Source: Hymenobacter sp. YIM 151500-1 (GTDB lineage Bacteria; Bacteroidota; Bacteroidia; Cytophagales; Hymenobacteraceae). Taken from it: a DNA stretch of 64,000 nucleotides. The number at the start of each line of letters is the position of its first letter. The first letter of the stretch is position 1. Both the position numbers and the translations under genes were made by a program. Below are positions 49,534 to 57,677 of the stretch, piece after piece. Below the pieces are notes generated by a model, which had not been told where the DNA came from, did no database searches, and saw only the letters and a program-made list of their open reading frames with translations. Where the stretch lies: NCBI RefSeq assembly GCF_025979885.1, contig NZ_CP110139.1, positions 744,001-808,000 of the forward strand, read 5' to 3'.

Positions 49534-49774
49534 TTGTGCCGGAAAGTCAGAGGTGAAAACGAGAAGAATGAGAAGTTAGAAACTGCGCTTTGGAAAAACA
49601 GCCGGGCTACTGCGCTCTGCGCCGCTATTGCATAGAGCTAACGGCATCGGCACAAGAAGGTATGCAGAAGCCCCGCGGCAGGGAGCCGGCGGGGCCAGAA
49701 GCTGCTTGTACGCAGAACCAGCCGCCACGATGCCGCCAGCTGATTCAGCCAGCGCCGGAAGGCCGGCTCAGCCG

Positions 49775-50047
49775 CTAGCTTCGCCCCACTGCCCGGTAGT
49801 CACCCCGCCAACGCATCGTTTGACAAGACGAAGCCCCGGCTGCACGAACAACCGAGGCTTCAGGAAGTGGGTAAATAGCACACCCAACCGGTAAGTTATG
49901 GGTAAACGTACAGCTTTTCACGTTGTAGGGGCCCGTGCTGCGGGCCGGCAGCGTCAGGGTTTGGGCCGGGGCGGGCATGGGCAAGTGCGGCAGCAGGCCC
50001 GTTAGCAGCACGAGGGTCAGCCGGCGGAAAGAGTAGGGCGTTTTCAT
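49775..50047 (-). pseudogene. Signal-peptide gene fragment run into by repeat copy 2
   Basis: The frame begins with a good signal peptide (MKTPYSFRRLTLVLLTGLLP, ending near APAQ) and about 15 further residues, then enters the structured repeat at 49794-49913, whose other copy (5095-5215) is not coding for the same protein. The rest of the frame (to 49775) is thus repeat-derived. It looks like a secreted-protein gene truncated by the repeat; it could also be a live 90-residue secreted peptide. It lies downstream of the glycosidase on the same strand. Confidence 0.35.
49794..49913. repeat. Copy 2 of the ~120-bp structured repeat
   Basis: Near-identical over long stretches to 5095-5215 (gtagtca.cccgccaa.gcatcgt, aagacgaagccccgg, cttcaggaagtgggt, atgggtaaacgt). 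The first stem is kept with a G-U-compatible change (tcgttt/agacga) and the second stem has a shorter arm with a different loop. A few insertions and deletions separate the copies. Confidence 0.7.
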
Positions 50048-50167
50048 AGGCAGCGGGGAAAGTCACAGACGGAGCCGCTATCGGCCCGCTTAAGGTACAC
50101 GCCCGGCTCCATACGGCCAGCGGCACCTGGTAGGCCCTGGGCTTCGGCGGTGCTTATGGTCAGCCCG

Positions 50168-51307
50168 TTACCGCTTGGGGGCTCCCACCTTACCCGGTGC
50201 CGGCTGCTGCGCCACCGGCGCGAAGCGGAAGGCCTTAATCAGGGCTACTTCGGCTGGGCGGTAGGGGCGGCCATCGGGGTAGAGCATGTCCCAGTGCCAG
50301 GGGTCGTTGATGGTTTGGTCGGTTGTTTCCCAGGGCAGGTAGGTTTGCTGCTTGCCCGCCACCAGGCCCCAGCTGTACCAGCTCACGCGGTGCCTGGCGT
50401 AGACGGGCAGCAGGTCGGCGTAGTCCTTGCCCGGCACGCGCCGGACGGTTTCGGTGCACACCAGGGGCCGGCCGTAAACCTGGAGCTTTTGGATAAGCTT
50501 CTCGGCTTCAGCAGCCGTGCCGTAGTGGTGAAACGAGATGATGTCGGACAGCTCGTACATGCGGCGCGTGGGCTTGGTGAAGTAGAAGATGAAGGGCCCG
50601 GTGGTGAGCGGCTGCACGGGCCGCATCTGCCGGGCCCAGCCAAACGCGGCCTCCATCAGCGGCAGGCTGCGGGTAAACAGGCCGCCGTTGCCGGGCTCGT
50701 TGTACAGGTCCCACACCAGCACCCGCTCGTCGCGGGCGAAGGTGCCCACTATGTCTTTGACGTAACGCTCAAACACGGGCCAGCGGCGGCGGTTGTCCAC
50801 GTCGGCCGGCGCGGGGCTGGGCACCCAGCGGCTGTTGTGCACGCCGGGCACTGGGGCCGGCTGCGGCCCCAGCTGGGGGTTGGCTTTGGCAAAGTTGACA
50901 TCGTCGAACAAGCACAGCATCACGGTGAGGCCGTGCTTGTGGGCCAGGCCCAGGAAGGTGGCAAGGCGCTTTTTGAGGCCCGCCGGGTCGTGCTCCCACA
51001 CCAGCTCGGGCAGGTTGCACCGCACGCTGGTGTAGCCCACGGCGCGGGCATAGCCCAGCTCCCGGTCGATGGTGGTGGGGTCAAAGGTTTCGGCCTGCCA
51101 CCATTCCAGCATATTCACGGCGGTGCTGGGCACGTAGTTAACACCCCGGATGGCGCCGACTTTGGCGTACCAGGCCCACGCCTTAGCCGCCGGCCAGGGC
51201 TGAGTAGCTGCGGCCGGTTGCGTGGCCGCAGGCTGGGCGGCGCCGGCACTGCCCAGCAGCAGCAAAACCGGCAGCAGCACCCGGTGAAAACAGGCTGCGT
51301 AACGCAT
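50168..51307 (-). CDS. Secreted clan GH-A glycoside hydrolase (cellulase-like, GH5/GH2-C type)
   Basis: A 379-residue exported TIM-barrel enzyme. Signal peptide MRYAACFHRVLLPVLLLLGSAG. The barrel begins KVGAIRGVNYVPSTAVNMLEWW, as in GH-A enzymes. The acid/base is in VLVWDLYNEPGNGG (Glu near residue 207); HHYG follows, and the nucleophile is in PLVCTETVRRVPG (Glu near 287). WSWGLVAGKQQTYLPW fits the last strand. These enzymes cleave beta-linked glycans and are often annotated 1,4-beta-xylanase in Bacteroidota. No SusC/D pair is nearby, so it is not in a PUL. ATG 51307 gives the signal peptide. Confidence 0.85.
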   Translation of the reverse strand: MRYAACFHRVLLPVLLLLGSAGAAQPAATQPAAATQPWPAAKAWAWYAKVGAIRGVNYVPSTAVNMLEWWQAETFDPTTIDRELGYARAVGYTSVRCNLPELVWEHDPAGLKKRLATFLGLAHKHGLTVMLCLFDDVNFAKANPQLGPQPAPVPGVHNSRWVPSPAPADVDNRRRWPVFERYVKDIVGTFARDERVLVWDLYNEPGNGGLFTRSLPLMEAAFGWARQMRPVQPLTTGPFIFYFTKPTRRMYELSDIISFHHYGTAAEAEKLIQKLQVYGRPLVCTETVRRVPGKDYADLLPVYARHRVSWYSWGLVAGKQQTYLPWETTDQTINDPWHWDMLYPDGRPYRPAEVALIKAFRFAPVAQQPAPGKVGAPKR

Positions 51308-51406
51308 AGAAACGGAAAGCGGAAGTGAAAAGGAAGCCGACGGCAAACACCCAAGCGGCGGCTACAACGAAGACTACGCCGGGCGCCAGTAGGCCCAGGG
51401 AGGCTG

Positions 51407-51841
51407 TTACAGCTCCATGATATCCTCGTTCCAGAGCGTAGGCTCGTCACGAATAAACTCCTCCATCATCTGCACGCACTCCGGCAGGTCCAGAATCACC
51501 ACCTCCACGCCGTGCGACTCCAGAAACTCCCTGGACTCGCCGAAGGTGCGGGCCTCGCCCACCACCACTTTCGGGATTTTGAACTGCACGATAGTGCCGG
51601 CGCACATGTAGCAGGGCATCAGGGTGGTATAGAGCACAGTGTCGCGGTAGGTGCGCTGGCGGCCGGCGTTGCGCAGGGCGTCCATTTCGCCGTGGGCAAT
51701 GGGGTCCAGCTCCTGCACCCGCTTGTTGTGCCCCCGGCTCACGATGTCGTCGCCGCGGCGCAGCACCGAGCCAATCGGAATGCCGCCCTCCCGGCGGCCC
51801 TGGCGCGCCTCGTCGATGGCAGCTTGCATAAATTTGTCCAT
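51407..51841 (-). CDS. Cytosine deaminase-like nucleoside/base deaminase (yeast Fcy1 type)
   Basis: A 144-residue zinc deaminase. The zinc site has His and proton-shuttle Glu in AHGEMDAL near residue 50 and two Cys in LMPCYMCAGTIVQF near 78. Segments KVVVGEARTFGESREFLESHGVEVVILD and LWNEDIMEL at the end resemble fungal cytosine deaminase (Fcy1) more than tRNA adenosine deaminase TadA. It may convert cytosine to uracil for pyrimidine salvage, but guanine or other base deamination is possible. ATG 51841 was chosen; a TTG two codons upstream is less likely. Confidence 0.88.
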   Translation of the reverse strand: MDKFMQAAIDEARQGRREGGIPIGSVLRRGDDIVSRGHNKRVQELDPIAHGEMDALRNAGRQRTYRDTVLYTTLMPCYMCAGTIVQFKIPKVVVGEARTFGESREFLESHGVEVVILDLPECVQMMEEFIRDEPTLWNEDIMEL

Positions 51842-51860
51842 AGTCAAAAAGAAAGGAGCC

Positions 51861-51868
51861 GAAAGGTA
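51861..51868 (-). promoter_or_regulatory. -7 box TACCTTTC of the deaminase gene
   Basis: TACCTTTC, one mismatch from TAnnTTTG, 19 nt before the ATG. Confidence 0.4.
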
Positions 51869-51879
51869 CAGGCAGAAGC

Positions 51880-52059
51880 TGTCATTCCGAGCGGAGCGAG
51901 GAATCTGAATCGCGGATTGAACGGATTACCCGGATTACCCGGATTTCGGTGACGTCACTCTTCAGGTACGTTAGGCTAGCTGCCTCGCCACCAAAATCCG
52001 CGCAATTCCTAAATCCGCGTAATCCGCGATTCAGATTCCTCGCTCCGCTCGGAATGACA
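51880..52059. repeat. Perfect 39-bp inverted pair of the TCATTCCGAG repeat
   Basis: Left arm 51880-51918 (tgtcattccgagcggagcga...) and right arm 52021-52059 are exact reverse complements over 39 nt. Inside them ggattacccggattacc and related ccgcgcaattcctaaatccgcg tracts pair imperfectly. Exact arms suggest recent formation or ongoing conversion. It lies between the deaminase promoter and the AddB-like stop. Confidence 0.85.
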
Positions 52060-52066
52060 GGTGCAT

Positions 52067-55000
52067 CTACCGCGCGCAGATGCCTTTGTAGGGGCAATAC
52101 TGGCACTTGTCCAGGTCGTCGGTCTTGCGAATGGGCTCCTGCGGGTCCAGAATCCGGTTCACCAAACGGCTCAGCAGCTCCTCGCTGTGCCGCACAAAGT
52201 CCAGACCATCAGCCGTGAGGAAGCTCATGTCGGCCGACATGGGGCCGGCGGGCAGGTTACGCAGGGAAATGATGGCGGCGTCGGCGGCGGGGCGGCCGCC
52301 CTGGGCCAGCAGAAAGCGGTAGAGCCAGAGCTGGCGCACTTTGTCGGCCGAGGAAGTGGCGTCCTGGAGCAGGCGCTCCACGGCGTCGGCGGGGCCTTCG
52401 CCACGCTTGAGCAGGCGCAGGTCGTAGGGCTGCACAAGGCCGGTTTTGTAGTCCACCACCCGCAGGCGGCCGTCGGGGAGCTGGTCGACGCGGTCGGCGA
52501 AGCCGACAAGGCTCACCGGCAGCTTTTCGCCGCTGGGCAGGGGCACGTACACGGTAGCTTGCAGGGCTTCTTCCTGGCTTTGGATGAGCAAGGGTAGGGC
52601 TTCGGGTTGCTCCAGCAGGCTTTCCAGGTAGCGGCGCACCAGCTGGCTGGCCACCTGGCCCAGCACGTGGTTCAGCCCCTCGTCGGCGCGGGCGTGGCGG
52701 CCGGCTTCTTCGCGGCGCAGGGCTTTGGCCACCATCACCGGCGCCAGCTTAAGCAGGCCCAGAATATCGGCGGCTGTAACAGGCTGCCTGCTGCTTACAA
52801 AGGGCTTAAACAGCTCCTCCAGCGCCTCGTGTACCACCGTCCCAAACCCATCCGGCCCCAGGGCTTCCTCCACCTCGTCGTTCTCCCGAAACCGCGCCAC
52901 CCGCTGAAAATAAAACTGCAAAGAGCAGTTCAGGTACTGGTTCAAGGCCGTGGGGGAGAGGCCCTTGGTCAGCACGTCCCGCAGCGCATCGAGCATGCCG
53001 GCGTCTTTTTCCAGTACAATGTCGCCGGGGGCATGGACCTCACCCCCTAGCCTCCTGCCGTTCGCCTCACCCCCCCGGCCCCCCTCTCCGAAAAAGGAGA
53101 GGGGGGAGCCTGACGTCTTTTTAGAGCTAGAGCTAGTACTTTCTAGAGCTACTTCCCCCTCTCCCTCCGGAGAGGGGGCTAGGGGGTGAGGCCAACTAGA
53201 GCTAGAAGCTGAGGTCACCGTTAAGTCCTCCAACACCAAACCAGGACTCTGGGGGCGCAGGTCGTTTTCGATTTGGAGCAGGAAGCGGCTCCGCTCGCCG
53301 GTGCGGGTGCCTTCGGCGCCGGGCAGGATGTGGAGCAAATCAACCTGGCGGGCGCGCTGCAACAGGCGCCAGAACTGGTGGGCGGTGGCGGCTTCGTGGT
53401 CGGCGTAGGTGGGCAGCTGGAAGGTGGTCAGCACGTCGTACGGGAACAGGGAGCTGTGGCGCTTGGGCGCCGGCAGCACGTTCTCGTTGCAGCTCAGGAT
53501 GATGAGGTGGTCGAAATCAAGGGCGCGGGTTTCCAGCAGGCCCATTACCTGCACATCGGCAATGGGCTCCCCACTAAAGGGTAGGCGGGTGGCCTTCATC
53601 TGCTCGTACAAGAACCGCCGGAAGGAGCGCACCGACAGCCGCTGCTCCCGGCAGTCGAACACCGAGTCCAGGCGCTTGACCAAGGTAAAAAACAGGTACA
53701 GGTACTCGGCCTCCACGGCCGAGTGCTGGTCCTGGTAGGCCTTTTTGAGCAGGTCGATGAGGGTGTAGCAGGCCCGGATGATGTCGTCGCAGTTGTTCCA
53801 GGTGGCAAACAGGGCCTCCAGCAGCGGGTGCCCCCGCCCGATTTCGACCAGCTCCTCGGCCGGCAGCAGCACGGCGTGGCGCTGCACGATGGTGCGGCAC
53901 ACTTGGTCGAGCAAGCCGTGATGCTGTTCCTCGGGCTGCTGGTCGAGCCAACGCTGGTAGCGGCGCAGAAACGGGTGCTGAAGCAGCTTGCTCACGGCCA
54001 GGTGGTGGTAGCGCGGCACGCCGTAGCCGGTTTCGGGCGAGCCTTCGCGCACGCCCGTCAGGTGCACCTCAAACAGCAGATCAACCAGGTTGAACAGGGG
54101 CGTGCTCTGGAAGTTGAGGCCCATGGTCACGTTGTATTCCGGCACGGCGTCCGGGGGCAGGCCGTGCAGCACGGGCAGCAGCAGGGTTTCGTCGGGCAGC
54201 ACCACGGCCACTTTGGCGGTGGGCGCCAGGCGCCGCGACTCGGCCAGGAGCTGCCCGGCCACCTTGCCCTGCATGGAGGCGTTGGCCACGCCCACGAAGC
54301 GCACGTGGCGCGGCAGCCCCCGCAGCAGCTCGGCCGGCCCCCCGAAGTTCTCGCGGGGCAAGTCGAGCAGGTCCTGGTAGCGGCGCAGGTGCTGGCCGGC
54401 CCGGTTGGGCGAGCTTTTTTCCAGGTAAAAGGCGTCACCGTCGAAGTGCACCTCCGCGAGGCCGGCTTTGCGCAAGAGGCGCAAGAGCTTTTCTTCGGAC
54501 TTCGACAGAAAGCCCAAGCCCAGGAACACGTGGTGGGGTAGGGTTTCGCCAGCTTCCAGGCGGGCTTGCACGCGGTTTACGCCCAGGCGGTAGGCCAGGC
54601 CGGGGTAGGCGAGGTGGTCGTGCTCCATGCGGCGGCGCAGGCGGCGGTACACCTTCTCCAGGTCGTCCCAGAAGCGGAAGTAGGCGGCCGTGGTGCTCTG
54701 CGGAGCCGGCTCGGCGGTCAGCTCCCAGCGCTCCAGGGCCTTGGCCTGGCTCAGGTACTCGAACACCTTGCGCGGGGAGGCCAAGTTCTGGTCGAGGTTG
54801 GAGAAGTCCTGGAGCAGCAGGCCGGCCCAGCCCACAAACTGGTCGAAGTCGAGCTTGGCGTCGATGTCGCGCAGAATCTCGAACAGCAGCAGTTGCAAGG
54901 CAATGGGCTCCTCCACCTGCACGCCGGCCAGCTCCACCATGTAGTCTTCCATGGCCGCGATGCGCGGGCTCCACAGGGCCTGCCCGGCGTCGGCGGCCAG

Positions 55001-55189
55001 GCTCAGCTCGTTCTGCAAGTATACTACCGCCCGGCGCGTGGGCACCACCACCACCAGGTCCGACAGCTCGTCGGTGGGGCCGTAGCGGGCCACCAGCTCC
55101 CGCGCCATCCGCGTGAGAAAAGGCGTGGCATCGGGTAGGGCTGAGGCAGGAGCAGCAGCAGAAACGGGAGCGGCGGGCGAGACTATCAT
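52067..55189 (-). CDS. AddB-like helicase-nuclease subunit with Fe-S type PD-(D/E)XK domain
   Basis: A 1040-residue subunit of a predicted AddAB/RecBCD-type end-processing complex. The N-terminal half holds a degenerate helicase fold (LVVVVPTRRAVVYLQNELS in place of Walker A; VMGLLETRALDFDHLIILSC). The C-terminus is a PD-(D/E)XK exonuclease: FGTVVHEALEEL and LRVVDYKTG. Iron-sulfur cysteines are visible in LNCSLQFYF (near residue 753) and the last CQYCPYKGICAR, as in AddB and Cas4. Between the two halves, residues ~667-709 (PHPLAPSP...FGEGGRGGE) are encoded by an in-frame mobile repeat at 53064-53192; flanking Ser-rich and GRRLGGEV residues look like further repeat remains. ATG 55189 follows a promoter box. 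Confidence 0.88.
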   Translation of the reverse strand: MIVSPAAPVSAAAPASALPDATPFLTRMARELVARYGPTDELSDLVVVVPTRRAVVYLQNELSLAADAGQALWSPRIAAMEDYMVELAGVQVEEPIALQLLLFEILRDIDAKLDFDQFVGWAGLLLQDFSNLDQNLASPRKVFEYLSQAKALERWELTAEPAPQSTTAAYFRFWDDLEKVYRRLRRRMEHDHLAYPGLAYRLGVNRVQARLEAGETLPHHVFLGLGFLSKSEEKLLRLLRKAGLAEVHFDGDAFYLEKSSPNRAGQHLRRYQDLLDLPRENFGGPAELLRGLPRHVRFVGVANASMQGKVAGQLLAESRRLAPTAKVAVVLPDETLLLPVLHGLPPDAVPEYNVTMGLNFQSTPLFNLVDLLFEVHLTGVREGSPETGYGVPRYHHLAVSKLLQHPFLRRYQRWLDQQPEEQHHGLLDQVCRTIVQRHAVLLPAEELVEIGRGHPLLEALFATWNNCDDIIRACYTLIDLLKKAYQDQHSAVEAEYLYLFFTLVKRLDSVFDCREQRLSVRSFRRFLYEQMKATRLPFSGEPIADVQVMGLLETRALDFDHLIILSCNENVLPAPKRHSSLFPYDVLTTFQLPTYADHEAATAHQFWRLLQRARQVDLLHILPGAEGTRTGERSRFLLQIENDLRPQSPGLVLEDLTVTSASSSSWPHPLAPSPEGEGEVALESTSSSSKKTSGSPLSFFGEGGRGGEANGRRLGGEVHAPGDIVLEKDAGMLDALRDVLTKGLSPTALNQYLNCSLQFYFQRVARFRENDEVEEALGPDGFGTVVHEALEELFKPFVSSRQPVTAADILGLLKLAPVMVAKALRREEAGRHARADEGLNHVLGQVASQLVRRYLESLLEQPEALPLLIQSQEEALQATVYVPLPSGEKLPVSLVGFADRVDQLPDGRLRVVDYKTGLVQPYDLRLLKRGEGPADAVERLLQDATSSADKVRQLWLYRFLLAQGGRPAADAAIISLRNLPAGPMSADMSFLTADGLDFVRHSEELLSRLVNRILDPQEPIRKTDDLDKCQYCPYKGICAR
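53064..53192. mobile_element. In-frame cctcacc/ggtgagg element (copy 3) inside the AddB-like gene
   Basis: Left end 53064-53115 (gcctcacccccccggcccccc...gagcctgacg) and inverted right end 53151-53192 finishing ggggtgaggc; each end also has its own ggagaggg/ccctctcc palindrome. The core holds a small tagagctagagctagt/ctagagct palindrome. Total 129 bp (43 codons), read as protein on the minus strand without a stop. A second, degenerate cctcaccccctagcc start lies just before it at 53037-53052. Confidence 0.85.
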
Positions 55190-55195
55190 ACCGGG

Positions 55196-55203
55196 TAAAG
55201 GTA
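55196..55203 (-). promoter_or_regulatory. -7 box TACCTTTA of the addB-like gene
   Basis: TACCTTTA, one mismatch from TAnnTTTG, ends 6 nt before the ATG at 55189. Confidence 0.4.
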
Positions 55204-55282
55204 ACGCCGGCCGGGTCGGAAACAGTTTCGCTACGGAAAGCCCGGCGGTTATCTTGCGCGGGATTCGCAACCTACATCAGCC

Positions 55283-55429
55283 GTGCAGCTTCAATTTTAT
55301 TGTCGGGGCAATTTGTGCTTGCCTGCCCTTTTTGATTTTTGGCGTCAACTTGCCGGCGCTGGGCTGCTACTACTCTTTCTGCTCAAACTACTCGCCCATC
55401 CCAAGGTGAAAGACTTTCTCAACCGCTAA
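55283..55429 (+). CDS. Possible small membrane peptide, hypothetical
   Basis: A 48-residue frame beginning with GTG: hydrophobic middle QLAGAGLLLLFLLKLLAHPKV and charged end KDFLNR. One membrane helix is likely. It lies 80 bp upstream of the VKOR-like gene on the same strand in an otherwise gene-free 320-bp space. No ATG or family similarity supports it, so it may be chance. Confidence 0.25.
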   Translation: MQLQFYCRGNLCLPALFDFWRQLAGAGLLLLFLLKLLAHPKVKDFLNR

Positions 55430-55509
55430 TCCTCAGCTCCTCCTTAACCCAAACCCCTCGAAAGCACGTACCCGGTAGCACACATCAACCACCCGTACCT
55501 GTTCTTTCG

Positions 55510-56010
55510 ATGGATCCTACCCAACTCAGCCTCGAACTCCGCCACGGCCAAAACGCCGACCTCAAACGCCGCCGCTGGATTATCGGCCTGTCCATGCTGG
55601 GCGTGGCCGCCGGCCAGATTGTGAGCCTGTACCAGACCGGCATCATCAAGCACCTGCCCGACCCACCCCTGGACATCTTCAACTCCGACAAGGTAGACGC
55701 CTCCGACTACGGCTACAAGCGCCTCGACACGCCCGACGCCCTGCCGATGATTGTGACCTACGGCATTACGGCCAGCCTGGCCGGGGCCGGCGGCATGAAC
55801 CGCGCCGCCCAGCAGCCCCTGCTGCCCGTGGCTATGGGCGTTAAAACCCTGTTCGACACGCTGACGACCATCAAGCTCGGCCAGGAAGAGTGGGCCGAAA
55901 ACAAGGCCCTATGCTTCTACTGTCAGGTAGCCTCCGTGGCTTCCATTGCCTCGCTGGCCCTGGCCGTGCCCGAGGCGTTGAAGGGCCTGCGGAAGCTGAT
56001 GGGTAAATAG
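55510..56010 (+). CDS. Vitamin K epoxide reductase-like membrane protein
   Basis: A 166-residue protein. After a cytoplasmic N-terminus (LELRHGQNADLKRRR), helix WIIGLSMLGVAAGQIVSLYQTGII is followed by an Asp/Tyr-rich loop. The CxxC redox site is NKALCFYCQVASVASIASLALA near residue 135, as in VKOR. In bacteria VKOR can replace DsbB and reoxidise a periplasmic thiol oxidase. The protein is shorter than full VKOR and I see only one cysteine pair, as in the common Cytophagales form. A strong terminator follows. Confidence 0.75.
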   Translation: MDPTQLSLELRHGQNADLKRRRWIIGLSMLGVAAGQIVSLYQTGIIKHLPDPPLDIFNSDKVDASDYGYKRLDTPDALPMIVTYGITASLAGAGGMNRAAQQPLLPVAMGVKTLFDTLTTIKLGQEEWAENKALCFYCQVASVASIASLALAVPEALKGLRKLMGK

Positions 56011-56032
56011 TCGCCCCAACCGCTGCACCAGC

Positions 56033-56071
56033 AAACGCCCCCGCATCATGCCGATACGGGGGCGTTTTTTT
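56033..56071 (+). terminator. Rho-independent terminator
   Basis: aaacgcccccg (56033-56043) pairs with cgggggcgttt (56057-56067) and is followed by a T run; it also lies just beyond the stop of the convergent rhomboid gene. Confidence 0.88.
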
Positions 56072-56085
56072 GCGGCGGCTCGTTA

Positions 56086-57633
56086 TCAGTTTGTGGGCTG
56101 GGGGAGCAGGCGCGTAACCAACGTGCCTAGCACTAGGCCGCAGGCCAGCCCGCCGAGGTGGGCCGCGTTATCAGTGCCGGGCATTATCCAGCCCAGCAGC
56201 AGGTTGATGGCGCATAATGCGCCGGGCAATGCCAACAGTACACTCCGCTCATCGGCCGGAACGCGCGGGCTAAGCACCAGGGCCGCTGCCAGCCCGAACA
56301 AGCCAAAGATGCCGCCAGAAGCCCCGACACTTACAGTATCAGGGTGCCACCAGGTACTCAGCAGGCTGGCGCCTACAATGCAAAGTAGATACAGCAGCAC
56401 CAGACGAACCGGGCCTACCAGCCGCTCCAGCAGCCAGCCCATAAGGCCCAGGGTCACCATATTCTGCAGCCAGTGCATAAGCCCACCGTGTAGAAAGCCG
56501 CTGGCGAGCAGCCGCCACCAATGCCCCGCCTGTATCAGCGGGCCGTAGTTGCCACCCCAGGCCAGCAGGTCCGAAGCCTGAAACGATACGTCGCCCAGCC
56601 GGAACACCATCACCACAAATACGACACTGTTGAGCAGGAGCAGCAGGGGAGTGACCTGGTACCCGGCCCTCGGTAGCACGTAGGGCGCTACCTCCCGCCA
56701 CACGGAAGCAGGACGCTGGCCTTTCTGCCACTTCATAAGCTCCAAAGCCGATAGACGTGGGAAAAGCAGCATGAGTAAGTACACGCCCAGCGTTATTCCA
56801 AGGCTCAAGCCAAGGCGAAGAAGCGGGGCGTAGATACGCTCCTGAAATGGCTTCGACTGGGGTAATAGGAGCAGCGGCGCCGAGGTGGAGCTTTGGTAAA
56901 ACGGGCTGTTTCTTGCGGCAGTTTGAAATTCCTGTAGCTTATCCTCGGCCGTAGCATGCGTCAGGTAAGTAAACCCGGTTAAACCGGCTTGCTGAAAAAG
57001 CGAATCGCACCGAGCTATAAACTGCCTGTAGCGAATTTCTTTTTCCGCGTCTGAAAGGCTCATGGGCATGGATTCCTGCTCGTGCCAGGCCAGCCACGCC
57101 GGAACAGCATGGGGCGTTGTGTCGGCCGGGCTATCCAGCAGGGGGCAGGCAACATACACGTCTAGTTGCAACGTATTGTTGTTTTTGCCCGTGACAGTGT
57201 TGGTAGTTTGCACACCTATACCGGCCTTATAAGGGTAGGCATGTTGAAAGGCGTAAAAGCGAGTAGTTGGCTGGTTTAGTACCAGGGAGGGGCGACTGAG
57301 TGTTGTGAGTTGCCCTGTGGCTGCTCGTAAATAGTCACCCAGGAAAAGGGCGGCAAACGTCAGCCCGATACCGGGTACCAGATAAAATAACGTAACCCAC
57401 CTATCATCTGCTCCTCGTCGCAGGAGCTTCAGTCGGGGACGAAGCAGCACTACTAGCATCAGCCCCGAAAAGGCAAAGCTCACCCAGTAGTGGATGGCGA
57501 ACGTAGGATCATACAGTTTCCAGTATAGCACCACTACCCCGTATAGTAGCCCAAACAGGGCCAAAAAGCAGAGACTAATGGCCACTAGAGGCAGAAAAAT
57601 ATAACGTAGCTTAAAGAGGTAAGCGTTTAGCAT
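56086..57633 (-). CDS. Rhomboid-family intramembrane serine protease with large N-terminal domain
   Basis: A 515-residue membrane protein. Three N-terminal helices (residues 1-110) precede a ~160-residue soluble domain, then a further helix and the rhomboid core: LIQAGHWWRLLASGFLHGGLMHWLQNMVTL, the nucleophile SVGASGGIFGLFGLAAALV (Ser near residue 443), and NAAHLGGLACGLVLGTLVTRLL carrying the catalytic His. The Asn/His-rich FLHGGLMHWLQN is the usual HxxxxHxxxN oxyanion element. The extra N-terminal half is unlike GlpG and may bind a substrate. Convergent with VKOR-like gene; the pair shares the terminator region. Confidence 0.88.
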   Translation of the reverse strand: MLNAYLFKLRYIFLPLVAISLCFLALFGLLYGVVVLYWKLYDPTFAIHYWVSFAFSGLMLVVLLRPRLKLLRRGADDRWVTLFYLVPGIGLTFAALFLGDYLRAATGQLTTLSRPSLVLNQPTTRFYAFQHAYPYKAGIGVQTTNTVTGKNNNTLQLDVYVACPLLDSPADTTPHAVPAWLAWHEQESMPMSLSDAEKEIRYRQFIARCDSLFQQAGLTGFTYLTHATAEDKLQEFQTAARNSPFYQSSTSAPLLLLPQSKPFQERIYAPLLRLGLSLGITLGVYLLMLLFPRLSALELMKWQKGQRPASVWREVAPYVLPRAGYQVTPLLLLLNSVVFVVMVFRLGDVSFQASDLLAWGGNYGPLIQAGHWWRLLASGFLHGGLMHWLQNMVTLGLMGWLLERLVGPVRLVLLYLLCIVGASLLSTWWHPDTVSVGASGGIFGLFGLAAALVLSPRVPADERSVLLALPGALCAINLLLGWIMPGTDNAAHLGGLACGLVLGTLVTRLLPQPTN

Positions 57634-57677
57634 AGGCGAAAACTAAAGAGTGATAAGTGCCTCAAAAGCACGAGGGG

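Noticed and set aside
50168..51307. Polysaccharide utilisation locus around the glycosidase
   Set aside because: No SusC/SusD pair, sulfatase or sigma/anti-sigma genes nearby.
50150..51328. 392-residue plus-strand frame opposite the glycosidase
   Set aside because: Antisense to a gene with signal peptide and catalytic motifs; low-information composition.
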